From contig OY783216.1 in NCBI GenBank assembly GCA_963678705.1, positions 14,055,818 through 14,119,817 on the forward strand: a stretch of 64,000 nucleotides of DNA. The letters run 5' to 3'. Numbering within the stretch: the stretch's first letter is position 1; the number at the start of each line of letters is the position of its first letter. Under the pieces are notes generated by a model. It did no database searches. It was not told where the DNA came from and saw only the letters and a list, made by a program, of their open reading frames with translations. This DNA comes from Panorpa germanica (Eukaryota > Arthropoda > Insecta > Mecoptera > Panorpidae). Made by a program: the position numbers and the translations under genes. This document shows, in pieces, positions 1-13,479 of the stretch.

Positions 1-439
1 GTTGCCGATACAAAAAAAAAATTAGAAATATTTGAAAAATTGTGGTCATGGTAGTTAAAAACATCTTAAGGTGTTTCAATTTTCGAAGAAAAAATTATTT
101 TTTTTCTAATTCCTAAACAAAATGAGATAATTTTTTTTTTTCTTTTTTTCTTGTGTAGTCATGAGCAGGACCATCTTCTGGTGCCGGCTTATCGTTGAAT
201 TTTGGGACACCCTATACATATATTGAATTCTCTCAAACAAGTAGCGGTAGTTTTGGGCATCTACAAGGACAATGTAGTCTGTTTATGGCTTTAAAAAGAA
301 TTTTGGACAAAAACATACAAATAGGATTATATTATGATATGATTGTCTATGTTTGTAAATGCGAACGTGTCATTTTTTTACTGACTGTTTTAAAGCATTT
401 GAAAATTTAAAAATGGTTTTAGACAACAAACTGAACTGA
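1..439. other. AT-rich DNA, no gene recognised
   Basis: Homopolymer-rich AT sequence with long A and T runs near 10-30 and 90-150. The words GGGACACCCTATAC near 204-217 look like the end of an interspersed repeat, but no family can be named. The small open frame here has no recognisable motif. Confidence 0.4.
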
Positions 440-960
440 CTAAAACAATAATAGAGTGGAAATAAATGGAAAAAGGAGGTAAGAGGCGGGGGAAGAGAAA
501 ATAAAAACAAAAGGCAGGAAGGCTAGTAAAAAAATAATAGGGGGTTGGTCTAGAGGAGACAAGGAAGGAAAAGTAGAAAATGGTGAAAATAAAGGAGGAG
601 GAAAACGTAAGCAGTCTAAAGTCTTCTTGCTGTACATTTCACTGAAATAAAATCAACAATAAAAGATATTCTAAAAAGTTTCACTGTTAAGAGAAGATGA
701 AAAGTGGATTATGCCTGGAGGAAACATTGTAAGGGTAGTGGGTGAATGACGGAAGTAAGGAGAAAGATAAGAGTAAAGGAGAACCAATAGAAGGAAGCTT
801 CAGATTAATGAGAATGTGTACAAAAGGTGGACAGCAACAAGTGGACAGAGAAATTGCTGGCAGGTGACAGCAGGCGGTGCCAAACCGAAACCGGAGAGAT
901 AGAGAACCGAAAGAAAAGAGGGAAGTATTTTGGAAAAAGAAACTAAAAAGAGAAGAAATA
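440..960. repeat. Purine-rich (A/G) strand-asymmetric tract
   Basis: The plus strand is strongly enriched in A and G over about 500 bases, in runs such as GAGGTAAGAGGCGGGGGAAG. The minus strand is therefore pyrimidine-rich and gives a spurious Pro/Leu/Phe/Ser-rich open frame. It resembles, in opposite orientation, the tracts near 25.7 kb and 28.6 kb. No coding function is claimed. Confidence 0.45.
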
Positions 961-1370
961 TTTATTTTAAATAAGAACTTAATAAGAGACTAAGTATACT
1001 TAAGAAATATTAAAAAAATACAATGTAATTTGTAGAATTAATGTTGAAGAATATAATGCCTAACGGCAAAACCATTAATTAAATACAATACAACCAACTG
1101 AAATTAAATACAAATTATCAATTGCTTGTACCAGAGGATTTCGTTTTGGTCTTGTTTGTCATTAACACGTTGGTTTTAGTTTTTTTGCATCGCAATCGTT
1201 TTACAAACATTCTGTATACATTCATTCTCATTACAACCATTAAACAAATAAGTCGTATTTTTTACTTATTTATTTAGCATTATACAAATATGCACGTTTT
1301 GCAGTATTTAAAGATTATTTAATCTAATTACATTTCTCGTTTAAAATTATTTTATAATATAGTAATTACG

Positions 1371-1720
1371 TGTTTAATTTGTTTTAATCAATCGGGATTT
1401 ACGACACTGGTCTGTAAACTTATCAAATGGAAGTTTATATTTTATATATTCATTTGTTTCACAATTTCAAACAAAGTACTGTTAGATTATTGGTTAGAAG
1501 TATTCATCCGACGTATAAGTTCACATCACTTGATCAACCAACGAAGAAACTAGCCATCCATGGCATCAGGCTACTTCGAACCTTGGTTAATATATGTTCC
1601 TGTCTACAAGGATGCATCAACATAATACTCCATTTAGATACTGACGAGCCAGCTTATAAGTATATAAAATCAATCCTCTAAAAACACTCTTATCGCTGCT
1701 TGAGTCCTCGAACCGTATGT
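1371..1720 (+). repeat. Diverged direct repeat, copy 1
   Basis: This stretch matches 8967-9270 in the same orientation. Shared landmarks are the opening TGTTTAATTTGTTTTAATCA, then AAGTTTATATTTTATA, GTTAGAAGTATTC and GAAACTAGCCATYCA in the same order. Divergence is substantial, with substitutions and small indels. It is either an interspersed repeat or a relic of local duplication; no coding content is recognised. Confidence 0.6.
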
Positions 1721-3734
1721 CTTGCAGTTGCTAAAATCATTCGTGCATTCGAACTACGTGGTAACATTTTCAAGGGTGAAGAATTTAGAATTTTAATTAA
1801 TACAAAACACTGAAAAGTTGGTCAGAAGATACATCCTTGAGCACACTGATGCAAACAAACAATGAATGTCCCTTCCTTGGAATTTTCCATTCCTGCAATT
1901 TAATATTGTTTTGTTTTACTTCTACTAATATATTTATGCATCTAAAATGTAAAATTGTTTCAGAGATGATACTTTGTTAATAATATTTTATTTGTTTCGT
2001 TTTATTAATCGTTTGTTTCAGAGTCAATATTTAGTAAAATATACTTTCGCGTGTTCAAAATAATACAATATTAATTGCTAACTGAATTTTTTCTAATGAG
2101 GACAGCACTTGATATAATTTGTTCTGCCTAAACTTATTTATCTTCATTTGCAATTTATATATTAAATACTTATCTACCTAAATATTTTATAATAAATTTT
2201 ATCGTTGCAATCAATGTAGTTTAAATATAAAAGTTTTAATATTCGAACAAACATCCCCGTTCCAGCGTTTGCCAGTTGGTTTTTGTCATTCATTTTACTA
2301 GTTCGACTGAAGTTTCTGTTTTATACGATGTATAAATTCAATTCCTTGTCTTTAAAACAAAAAAATTATGCAATATTTAACTTGATCCTTACAATCACTT
2401 TATTAAAAATATAAAAGTTAGTATTATAAATATAAAAGGTTTTGCTTAGAACGTAGCGTTATTGTTCTTTTGCTCACAGACATGTGACATATTCTTTTGT
2501 ATACTTTGGAACAAGTCAGTTTATTATCTAAATTATAAGCGTTCAATAAAGGCCAAAGGCCAATATATTTTGGCATAGATATATCCAATATTGTAATATT
2601 TTCAAAAGGTTTCTTTATTTAAATTAGTTTAAGTCTAATAGTTAATTCATGCTTATCAATACACAATAATTTTGAATTTCTAAATTGAGTATAATTTAAG
2701 AAGATTTAAGAATGGTTAATTTTAAGATGCTCTATTCGCAAGTAAATAGTTACGAACTCTCTTTAGAAGATCACATTGAATATAATTAAGCATGTTCAAA
2801 TGATTCAACTGCATACAATACTAGAAAAATTAAATTTATCAAAAAAAATTGTTATCTGTTATATGATAAGTTCAACAAGCTTGTTTTGAAATTAGAACCA
2901 ATTTAGTTTTTACAGATTCCGTTAATACAAAATCTTTATCTATATTACTGTAAAAGTTTTGTAAAAAATGTGATAAAATAGATATAGCCATGACCCATAT
3001 ATTTTTTAAACAGTTTCATATCTTTTAAATCGTGAATTAACTCAGACAATGGGATAATTATTAATAGAACATATATAAAAGATGAGTTGAAAACGTATCA
3101 ACATTAACCATAAACACTGTAGAAAATTTACCTACGTATTTAGTAGATTTTAATAATATTTTCACAAAGCCTTTTCTTTCATTCAAGAAAAAGGTAACTG
3201 ACAACTCTGTTTACAAATTATGTATCGTAAAATCATGAATGAATACACTTGTTTAAACCACATTTTCATAAATTCAGATCAAAAACATTTAAAAGCTAGT
3301 ACTTTTTACTACGTTATGGTGTGCTAATACTTACTGTAACTACCAGAAAATTCAAACTTGTTTTGATTCAGTAAATACAAGTTTGATTCAGCCAATCATT
3401 AAACATTCTACAAGCGAATGGTACCACTTATTCAACGCAATCTGATAATGTTATTGAACAAAGTCAAAACTTACAACGTTGTAATAATTATAAACATTGA
3501 ATACTAATAAAACTCGTTGGTTGCCAGTCAAGAAGTAAACTTTTATTGTCGATAGACAAAGGGTAAATAACAATAAGATTTAAACAATAGATATACAAAT
3601 CATATAATAAATGTCAGTAGTGATCTAATTTTAATATCTATTTTTAACACCCCTACTATATCAAAATAATAAACAAAAACAGTATCTCTCAAAAATGCAT
3701 ACATTAATACATAAATATTATATAACAATGAAAA
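1721..3734. other. AT-rich DNA, no gene recognised
   Basis: About 2 kb of AT-rich sequence without a convincing reading frame, RNA gene or structured repeat. Confidence 0.35.
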
Positions 3735-3993
3735 TTATTTTTTAACAATACCAAGATTTTTCATAAATTTGTAATGTTTCATTCCTGGTAATACTTTAAT
3801 TAATAAATCAGCGAGCATGTTAGCCGTTGCCAAATAATTGGTCTCAATCATGTCATCATTAATTGCATTCATGATAAAGTTATATCTTATATCAATATGT
3901 TTAGAACTTTTATGAGACTGATGAGTATTTGCCAACTTCAATGCACTCTGACTATCATTATGCAGTATAATCTTTTTACTACAACCTGTTATT
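3735..3993 (-). pseudogene. Ty1/copia Pol C-terminal (RNase H) fragment
   Basis: The minus strand encodes the end of a copia-type RNase H and Pol tail. It reads through a histidine/leucine-rich HNDSQSALKLA-like motif, then KHIDIRYNFI and a LADLLIKVLPGMKH segment, ending in a stop near 3735. The same order (LDNQSAI, KHIDIKYHFI, YADILTKAL) occurs in the full copia element at 42-46 kb, so the assignment is firm, although the two are clearly different elements. No upstream Pol or LTR is recognisable; this is an old fragment. Confidence 0.8.
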
Positions 3994-4619
3994 TTAAACT
4001 ATAAATTCTTTAAATGGAAAAAAGCTCTATCTGTTGAATGAGAGATCATTGTGTAGGAGAATTGTAAACGTGGTACGAGTACAAGTGGAAAAGTATCGTG
4101 CAGCTAGTGAGTTGAAAACACACACTTGTAGCTGCTTAAACTCGTAAAATATTACGTTTTTAGTGTTAAAACCGTTACTTGATAATATAGAAATTTTTAC
4201 AACAAATGTAATAAATCATAATAGTAACAACAAAGCAGACAAGGAATTTATATTTATATTTCAAGTCATTTCATTGTTAAGTGAAGATATATTTTTAATA
4301 ACGTGTACCTACCAAATGGAATCCATACGTCATCAGTATGGCGCATACCATAAATAAGGCTATGGAGTACATCAATAAAAAACACCATGAAATATTTAAC
4401 CCAAATCAAGGTGTCTAAATGCAGACAATGCTAGACCGCGGCCATCTAACGGATAGACGCCGTTGCAATTCATTTAGTGATTTCTTTTCACGAAAGTAAG
4501 TGATAGAAATCAAGATGCTAAGGACAATGAAGGGAAATGGGAAACCATCACCTTACTGGTTGGAAAGGACCAGCTAACAGCCCGGAATTAGAAAGAAAAC
4601 AAAAGCAGACAAAACTGGA

Positions 4620-5480
4620 TAAAAACGGTTGAGCAAACCACCAGTGTTACGTCAAATAGCTTCGTATGTCTTGATGACGGTGAACAACAAGAAGAAAATG
4701 TTGATGTCAAAGAGAAGACGACCAAACCACCACTCATATTTGTTGACAAAGTCAGCAACATCCAGCCTCTAATTAAATTACTTACCGAGAAGGCAAATGG
4801 TAATTATGAAATTAAGGTTCTACGCCATGAACAAATAAAAATCCAACCTAAAACATCGGACGCCTATAAAACAGTTATTGAACAATTAGAACAGAGGAAA
4901 ACAGAGTTCTATACATATTAACTAAAACAAGAACGAAAATTAAAAGTGGTATTGAAAAACATGCATCAATCTACTGACGAAATGAAAAACTCGTTGCTTG
5001 AACTTGGTCACACTGTTACCAACATTTGGAATATAAAACAAAGAGCCACAAATATTCCACTGCCAATTTTCATTATAGAAATTAAACTACAACCAAATAA
5101 CAAATTGATCTATGAAATTGACTATCTGATGCATTGCCGCATCAAATTTGAACCACCACGTCCCAAGCGTGAGATTCTCAATGTGCCAATTGTCAGCAAT
5201 ATGGGCACACAAAATCTTACAGCCACTGTAAACCAAAATGCATAAAAGGAAAAAACAACCTATAACAAGATCTGCGGTTGGTTTGACCACAGACGGCATT
5301 ATCTACGCTCAAGCAGCTAAAAGTAGACAACAACCACAAGACCCCCCCCCCCCATGTGAAAATTCTCTACCATCTGGAACTGAACCAAACGACAAGCGTG
5401 AGTTAATGAATATGTTAAAGCAAATGACCGCTATGACAAACCTGTTACTAACATTCACGGCCAAATTGTCGCAAAATTAA
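4620..5480 (+). pseudogene. Jockey ORF1 (Gag-like) relic
   Basis: The translation is lysine/asparagine-rich and contains a segment typical of the PRE_C2HC domain that precedes the CCHC knuckles in Jockey ORF1. It has a LRHEQIKIQPKTSDAYKTVI-type stretch near 4820-4880, and GHTVTNIWNIKQRATNIPLP near 5005-5065. The knuckle region that should follow (about 5185-5260) is degenerate. An in-frame stop at about 4920 and a frame change near 5240 split the gene. The function in the parent element would be RNA binding in the ribonucleoprotein. Confidence 0.7.
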
Positions 5481-5499
5481 ACTACTTAAAAAATTTTAG

Positions 5500-7600
5500 G
5501 AATAAAACTTAAAAAGTTTTATGGAACGCCAATGACCTGTCACAACATACTCTCGAGGTTAAAGCATTCATGGAGACACACTAAGTTGATATACTATTAA
5601 TATCGGAAACACACTTTACAACGAAACTCTATTTTTGTTTGCCAAAGTATAGATTTTATCACACAATGCATCCTGATGGTACAGCACATGGTGGGCCACA
5701 AATATATTTGTTCAAAACTGCCTAAGTCCAATATCCATATAAGCTGTGTACAGTCCACCTAAGCACAATATCAAAAAAAAATATTCAAACTTTTTTGCAA
5801 CACTTGGACACAGATTTATAGCGGGCGGTGACTATAATGCAAAATATACACATTGGGGTTCATAGCACCCCAAGGTCGACAATTATCATTTGCAATCAAA
5901 CAGCTACATCTCAATGTCGCTTCCTCTGGTGAACCAACATATTGGCCTACGGATACAAAAAAGTCTCCAGACCTAGTAGATTTTTGTATAACTAAAGGTA
6001 TTCCTAATGCATATGTAGAATGCCAAACTAGTTTAGATCTATCATCCGATTATTCTCCCGATATAATAACATTAAATAGGAAAATTTCTCAAGCTGAAAA
6101 ATTAAGTCCACTGCATAGCCATAAAACAGACTGGAGTTATTTCAGCAACTAGTACCTTCCTCTATTAATATCAAGTTGACATTACACACTGATACTGATA
6201 TTGAAGAAGCCGTTGAGCACTTTAACAACTGTGTGCAACAATCTGGATGGGAGGCTACTCCAAAAAACTTAAATAGATATGCCAATCAATGCACACACTC
6301 AGTAAGGGAAAAACTAGAGGAGAAACGCCAAGCAAGGAAACAATGGCAAAAAACAAGATATCCGCCTGATAAAACACGGTTAAATAAGATCACGGCATAA
6401 CTAAAGCAATTGTTAGGCAATGAAAGGAATTTAGGAATAGAAAAGTATTTACCAAGCCTGGATGTAACACCCGCAACAGACTACTCTCTGTGGAAAGCAA
6501 CGAAAAGGCTAAAAAGACCGGTCCTATCACAACAACCAGTGCGTAGAAGTGATAGCACATGGGCTTGCAACGATGTTGAAAAGGCAAACACTTTAGCGGA
6601 ACATTTAAGGGAAGTCTTTGTTTTAAACCCAAATTAAGGACTCCCCAGAAAGGAAAACGACATAGTCAGCATATTAAGTCAAACACACCAACTAGATCCT
6701 CCTATAAGAAATTTACCAAGAGCAGAATTCGCAGAGTAAATAATACATTGGTTCGTTACACAGCTCCGGGTTACGACCTAATTACTGCTGAAATACTCAA
6801 ACAGTTGCACGAAGAAGGAATCATCTTTTTAACACAATTATATAATGCCATTCTACGTAAAGGTTTTGTCCCTCCACAATGGAAACTAGCACAAATAATA
6901 ATGATTTTCAAAGCACGCAAGAGTGTCGAAGCAGTAAAGTCGCCGAAATTAATTTGCTACCAGTCGCCTCTAAGGTAATAAAAAGTCTTTTCCTGAAAAG
7001 ACTTATGCTAATTATTAATGAGGACAAATTAATACCTGATCACCAGTTCGGATTTAGACAAAAACTTAGAACTATTGAACAAGTTCACTCATACACAATA
7101 TAAATATAAGCACAATATAAAAGAAACAGTACTGTGTAAAAGCCTTTTTAGACATTTCTTAGGCCTTTGACTGAGTTTGGCATTAAGGGCTGCTGTAAGA
7201 TCAAAAATATGTTACCTTTAAACTATCATATCTTCATTAGATCATATCTTAGCAATAGACATTTTTTTGTGAAACAGTTAGAGGAAACAACTAACGTCTA
7301 TAAGATACAGGCTAGAGTTTCTTAAGGCAGTGTGATGGGTCCAACATTGTACCTACTATACACCGCAGATCTCCCTATGACAGCGGGAGTAGTTACAGGA
7401 ACATTCGCAGATGATACGGCAGTATTAACCGTAGACACAAATGCAATTGATGTCTCTTCTAAGTTGCAGATAATTCTAAGCAATATAACCGACTAACGTA
7501 TTAAGCCAAATAAAAATAAATCAGTACAAGTGACGTTTACCACCAAACCCGATACATGCCCACCTGTGATACAAACCACCAAACATATACGATAACTAAA
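5500..7600 (+). pseudogene. Jockey ORF2 relic: endonuclease and reverse transcriptase
   Basis: Three blocks are recognisable. An AP-type endonuclease (about 5560-6110) shows LLISETHF, AGGDYNAKYTHWG and a SDYSPDIITL box. The RT fingers (about 6748-7100) show APGYDLITAEILKQL, then DHQFGFRQKLRTIEQV. The RT palm (about 7320-7500) shows the GTFADDTAVL box, with the catalytic aspartate pair preserved. Frameshifts and stops occur throughout, so no protein can be made. RNase H was not found. Confidence 0.8.
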
Positions 7601-7656
7601 TTAAAATGCACACCAACCAAAACTCAGATATATAATAAATGCTAAAGTCTCTTTAA

Positions 7657-7868
7657 CGCCAATGGTGTTTCTTAAAAATTAAAGTAAAAGTGTGCTCTCA
7701 TGATAAATTATATTAGTGCAGAAGAACTCAAACACCCCTACAGTACACAAGTTGATTTTAATACCAGTGGTGTATCGATAAATATTAAAGTAAACAGTTG
7801 CTCTCATGATAAATTATGTTAGTGCAAAGCAACTCCAATACACCCCCTACAGTACACAAGTTGCTTGG
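7657..7868 (+). repeat. Two-copy tandem repeat, period about 106 bp
   Basis: Two adjacent copies share CTCTCATGATAAATTATRTT and CCCCTACAGTACACAAGTTG. The landmark CTCTCATGATAAATTA falls at about 7695 and again at 7801, giving a period near 106. It lies just downstream of the Jockey relic and could be part of its 3' region or a separate minisatellite seed. Confidence 0.65.
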
Positions 7869-8865
7869 AATACTGTCGTGTCGGTAAGGGGTTTGTATGT
7901 ATTGTGACACACACAGTCGGTTTCTTTGATAATAGAAGCCGCTCATATAACCCGCCGATTTACGTCTGAATTCGACTTCGCTTAATTACGGTGCCATACT
8001 GCGACAGACCTTATGGTAAACGAGTTTAATCTAGCGAGAATTTTATGCGCTGCGCACAGGTAAATTTTGAGAAAGTGGGGTACAAAACGGACGGATGCGT
8101 CCTGGCTGTCCTCGACCTGAGCCTTTGTTGTTGTAAACTAACTATAGTGTGCATAAAATCTTAAAATAACAATAATATTCATAATATCTTAAACTAACAA
8201 TTAAAATTACACATTTATGAATTATTTCATTTCTAAACAATAATAGTGCCTTTATATTAAGTTAATATAACTAGTTAAATTTAACCATAAGATACATATT
8301 ATATTTTTTGTATTCATTATTATGAATAGTAATTTAGTTATATTATTTTTATTCTATGTAAGTAGCAGTAGTATTTACTATTTTATTTATCTATTTTATG
8401 TTATGTGTCTGTTATAATTAAATTCTGTTCTTATTTACATCTCTATCCTCTACATATTTATGTCTCTTTCTGTTTTGTTTTCTTCTAAGCAGTAGTTGAT
8501 ACAATATACATCTATCTTTTCCTTCGAACATATTTTTTTTTTGTATCTGTGAAGTAAAGTTTATAAAACTAAATAAACGATTTTCATATAAAATTATAAA
8601 ATTTATTTGTCTACAAAAAAATAACGTCTAATAATTTAACATTTCATCGCCTCAAGACATACCATCAACATCTTTGGTCTCTTCGATCCGAATCACACCA
8701 TTTCGGTCGCTTTAAGACGGATTTTGTACCAATAACAGTATATGTGTAACATATACTGCGAACAATATATGTAATTCTACTTTTTGGTCCTTTAGACAGT
8801 AATATAAATTTGTTAATAAATGGCATTATATTTATTCCCAACATTTAATTTAATTATATTTTAAG
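7869..8865. other. AT-rich DNA, no gene recognised
   Basis: AT-rich sequence. A slightly more GC-balanced block at about 7880-8120 has no long open frame. No RNA gene or repeat was recognised. Confidence 0.35.

Positions 8866-8929
<64 letters not shown>
8866..8929. repeat. (TA)n microsatellite
   Basis: Uninterrupted TA dinucleotide run of about 30 units. Confidence 0.95.
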
Positions 8930-8933
<4 letters not shown>

Positions 8934-8966
8934 ATATATAATTATTGTTAAGATATAGACATTGGG

Positions 8967-9270
8967 TGTTTAATTTGTTTTAATCAATTGGGATTACCAC
9001 CACTATGTATAAACTTATAAAATAAAAGTTTATATTTTATAAAACCATTTTTTCACAGTTCCAATGAAACTACTGTTATTGATTTGTTAGAAGTATTCTT
9101 TTAACATTTGATTCTATATTACGTGATTAATCAACAAAGAAACTAGCCATTCAGAATATCAGGTCACTTCGATCGGAGATAGTATTTGTTTATCCATCTA
9201 TGAATATAATTCTTTCAGGACACACATTTATCTTTTTTTATTGTTTGAGCCTAATATCCTCCAAAATTGA
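8967..9270 (+). repeat. Diverged direct repeat, copy 2
   Basis: Same-orientation partner of 1371-1720, with the same landmark words in the same order. It ends about 170 bp upstream of the first visible COE exon, so it lies in a COE intron. See the copy 1 entry for the match. Confidence 0.6.
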
Positions 9271-9436
9271 AAGACTTTTTATTAAATAAGTGTCTATATA
9301 CCAACAATAAAAGAATTTATAAAACTTTGTTAAACAATGTGTATGATTTGTTTACAGTATAAATCTGTAGAATCGCAGTATGCAGTTTACAGTATGAAGT
9401 GCAGCTCCGAAGAAATTATTAACAATATATTTTTAG

Positions 9437-9633
9437 GTTTATTTCATCGAGTTATTCTACAGTCAGGTTCCTGTTTGAGTGGATGGAGCTTCCAACCGAA
9501 CCCAGGAGAAGTAATAAAGGAACTAGCATCTAATTTGAACCTTACTTATACTGGAACTCCTGATCTAACAAATAAGTTAAGAACTGCTTCTGTTGAAGAC
9601 TTGTTAACAGCTGGGTCTACTATGAGATTTAAG
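9437..9633 (+). CDS. Carboxylesterase (COE) exon: region after the nucleophile elbow
   Basis: Acceptor TTTTTAG precedes 9437 and donor AAG|GTAAAA follows 9633. The exon starts inside a Gly codon and ends in phase 0. The peptide begins GLFHRVILQSGSCLSGW, the segment that directly follows the GxSxG serine elbow in alpha/beta-hydrolase carboxylesterases. The helical LxxLRTASVEDLL part follows. The elbow itself should be in the preceding exon, which I could not find in the first 9.4 kb; it is probably upstream of the window or split by the repeats. The family hydrolyses carboxylic esters. The substrate cannot be told: juvenile hormone, xenobiotic and other roles are all possible. Confidence 0.85.
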
Positions 9634-10799
9634 GTAAAAACGCAATAGTTCTCCCTTGTATCAATCGTTATTTTCCTAACCGATCATTTCCAATAATTGG
9701 TTTTATTGTTTTTTATATTTTTTTTAATTTATAATTTAAAATATGTCTTAAGAGTTATACATCAATTTTTTTTAATTTTTAACCACCTTATTGTTTTGCG
9801 GTAGTAGATTTGTAATCTTCGTAGATATTTATTTATAATGACATTAGTGTCATTTCGTCCTATATAAACAGTAATAAGCATGTCTAAACCATTTAGATAT
9901 TTAAGCCAGTATTTCAATTTGGGCACCAGACAGAAAATATTTATTTTTTATTTTATTTTTATGGTATACTTTCTTAGGGTTTATGGAATATAATATTGTA
10001 CATTAAATAATGAAAATCCATTAGAGTGTAAGTTATAAAAATTGTAAACCCTTTTTGAAACCACGTTTAAATTATTTTATTGAGGTACAATAACAATATT
10101 TATGATCAGCTAAAGGATTTTCATCGCATTTAAGTACTTATATTACTAGTGGTTGTGATATATATTGACATCCTGTTTCCCCTACTTAATGATTTGTCAA
10201 CGGACACTTGTTTCTTCACTTTGACACACCTACATCCTGCTTTCCCCTTCCAGTAATTTTAGTTACTATTTATCAATGTTTCAATTTAAATTCTCACATT
10301 TTATATTATTATTATTTTAAATCTTGTACAAACAACATCTAGTTATGATTTTAACTGTTTACATGTATTTATACTAAGTCTCATACAACTATTATAGTTG
10401 CCGTCTGTCCTTATGCAACAGAAAACATAAACATTCTACCACAGCAAAGTTGCTTATAGTTTTAATAAATAAATAAATTAAAAACATTCACGTGGGCTCT
10501 TTCATATAAATATTAAACGTACATCATTGCAGTATTGCCAACAGCGCGATACTATCAAGCACTTGTATAAAATAGCCGCGGTAAACTAACCGAGGCTCAA
10601 ACAATTAGTTTCGTCTTAAACATATGGCATAATAAGATCTTAGTGTGTAAACTAGTTTGGTACCTATTGTATAAGATTAACGATTTGTTTGAGCAGTTTA
10701 TTTTGAAAACGTTGTATGGGTTTTAGTATTGCCTTGTATATTAGTTGTTATATGTAGTTATTAGTTCAAACGTGACCATAATAACAATGTATTTCTTTC
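9634..10799. other. COE intron, AT-rich, no gene recognised
   Basis: AT-rich intronic DNA. The phrase CATCCTGYTTCCCCT occurs twice near 10170 and 10235, in a locally duplicated segment. This may include the 3' end or LTR of the Ty3 relic that follows, but no terminus could be fixed. Confidence 0.35.
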
Positions 10800-11208
10800 A
10801 TTAATTTTATACTAAATCTTGAAGTATCAAAATGTGTTCTCTTTAATAAATTTATTCTTAAAAATATCAGTTTTCCTTAAAGTACCCTTGTCTAGAGTTA
10901 ATTCATTCTGATTGTTTGCTTGATATTTTAATTCTTCAATAGTCATAAAGTTAACAACTTGAGGTACTTCGTACGTACTTTTAAATGATTCTAGATTTGG
11001 GTTTCTTGAAAAGGGCATCAGCTAATTAGTTAATTTTTGCTGGTGGATATGTTATGATAATTCATTCTGAGATAAATATAATACTAAATCTTCAGGATAT
11101 TAGTCTTAGCTTTAACTTTTATATTTACAAATGGTCTATGATCAGAAACTACTTCAAAGTTATGTCTTATCAGCCAGTGCTGCCAGAAACGTTATGCTTC
11201 CTAAATTA

Positions 11209-11400
11209 CTACCTCATAACTAAACTGATTTTGTCTTCGCCTGTGCTATATAGAACTTTTTTGAGTAATAAGCAACTGGATAAGTAACTTTCCGTTTTCT
11301 GAATCTGCTCCAAAAGAACACCAAGTCTTAGGGCACTCCCATCTGTATCAAGAATATCTTTCTTCTTGGATCGAAGATAGATAAGATTGGGCTTTAGCAT
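11209..11400 (-). pseudogene. Ty3/gypsy RNase H relic
   Basis: The minus-strand peptide contains LDTDGSALRLGVLLEQIQKT, matching the first RNase H motif 'TDAS..g.GavL.Q'. It is followed by degenerate 'SR.L...E.nY...E.E' positions (YLSSCLLLKKVLYSTGEDKI). It is separated from the RT relic by inserted DNA. Confidence 0.65.
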
Positions 11401-13479
11401 AAATACTCTTTTATTTTAGTGAATGTTGTATTGCATTCATTTGTCCATTAAAGCTCTATATGATTGCGTAAAAGTTGTAACGAAGAAACCATGGGGATGT
11501 ACATCCTTAATTACATATATTAACGCATTAAATGCAAAATCAATTTAAAAGGTAAAATACTTATTCAAACAATAATCAAAATTACAATAACTCAGGTATC
11601 AGATGGATTTGATCAATGTTTAATCACAGTGATAATGAAATAGAACTAGTAATAACCTTGCGTGTGTACACTGGATCTTTTATGGAACTGTTGAAATTTA
11701 AAACTCCTATTTCTCTCTCATGAGTACAGAACGCGTTTCACCTATCCCCCTAAAACTCTAGATAGTGGTAGGGACTCAAGGTTCCAGCAGCGTACGGATT
11801 TGGAAGTATACCGGCAAAGGCGAGCCAGTAAAAAGGGCGTTAATATTTTCTAATGTTAGTAAATGCACTTTTTTGCTTTTCTCGTTGTTTTACAGTGTTT
11901 TCATGGTTAAAACAAATGTTTTATGTAATTTAATATATTATTTCTTAGATTATATATGTTATATAGTTTTTTTTATTAGTTTATCTTTTTACTTCAATAA
12001 ATTTTTGAAGATGGGTGACAATTCAATGGTTGCGAACCGTAAATTCTCTTTTTGACACTAATTATTATTTACTAATAATAATTATTATTTCATAACTTTT
12101 GTACTTGCATCAATAAAAACTTATTTTGTGCCGAATAATTACCGTTCCGTTTATTATGACATGTCTGAATCAGTAAAATATTCCCCACTTTCAAGTGCAC
12201 AAATAATTCAACTTTTTCCAGCTTATGCCAAAGATACTACAATCTTTTGCAAGCCTATAATCTAAGATAAAAAGTCTACAACCGTTTTTGTAAATATTTG
12301 TTTATTATAAAGTTATGAATTTTGTTAATTTTTATTAACAACTGTTTAAAACTTTGGCAACTTCTGGACCATGTAGTAGACATTTCCAGAAGTAATCCGG
12401 ATTTTTTTCAGATTTTTTAATAGCTTAGAAAAGTGGAAAAACTCTACTGTTCCCTTAAAGACAAAGGGTTAAATAGATAATGGATTCACTACAAAATTTA
12501 AGTAAGAATTTAGTAAATATACGCTGCATCCAGAGATCTAAAGTTTATCACAAAATAATAACTTAAATGAATACTTTAAAAAATACTTTTTGCATCGATG
12601 ATAACTAAATAAATTATGAATAGAATAAGCAAAACCAAAAAAAATAAAGAAAAAACCTCATAAATAAAAATTATTAAAATACCAAACAAAATACAGTGAT
12701 GTCACTGACATCTACTTCATATGGTGTTCAAAACATAAAAAAACACCAATATGTTATAAATATTCATTATTGCCAGAAAAAATACTAAATTTCAAAATGC
12801 CGAGGCTAAAAGCCCAACCGCTAATTGGATGCTGTACTACATCATTCATTTTAATATAACAAAAGATAGTAACAATAAAGAATAAAACCATAAAAAAGAG
12901 AAAATAATGTCACCAAAAGTTGAATTTAAAAAAGGATTTAGGAGAAGGATAATAGGATTTTGCTGGTGTCTCACACGAAGTGAATAGCAAGAATCGCAGT
13001 ATGCGAAATGGCGTCACATAGCTGGCAGGGCCCTATCTAAGAATTACAAGCTAAAACATAGCGCTCTAAATAAAACCAATTCCATGCGCAATATAACCCT
13101 TAAATTCATCCCAGAAAAACCCCGTCTTTTTCCCATTAATAACACGATGTCAAATATATAAAAAAATTAAAAGAATACAGAATTAAATAAAATCATTGTT
13201 AACTGACTCCATACTTCTCCGAGCTATTACTATCAACTCAGCCAAACCTCTCGGTAACTTTCGGTAACCAAGATCGATACTAAGCAAAGCGGTACAATAA
13301 AATAATAAAAATTAGCTTATGTTTATTGTTCGACTTTTTGAATGTTCAAGTGAATGTTTTTTGAATCAAGCGAAATGCTGTTAGATTCAATGTCACAAGG
13401 TTGGGAATGGGTTCAAGTATTCTCGTAAAATCTGGAATATATTTATGGTAAAAATTTATTTTCCTTAGGAACAGACAAA

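Larger units (their letters stand above)
4390..7620 (+). mobile_element. Decayed Jockey-like non-LTR retrotransposon
   Basis: Plus-strand remains of a LINE with ORF1 (about 4620-5480) followed by an ORF2 of endonuclease and reverse transcriptase (about 5500-7600). All frames are broken by many stops and frameshifts, so it is old and inactive. ORF order, the PRE_C2HC-like ORF1 and RT motifs point to the Jockey clade. The 5' end is not defined, and the 3' end is placed where coding similarity stops. No poly-A tail or target duplication was identified. Confidence 0.8.

Noticed and set aside
10570-10610. GCCGCGGTAA word (also near 23078) hinting at mitochondrial rRNA insertion
   Set aside because: The match is confined to about ten bases with no rRNA-like context on either side.
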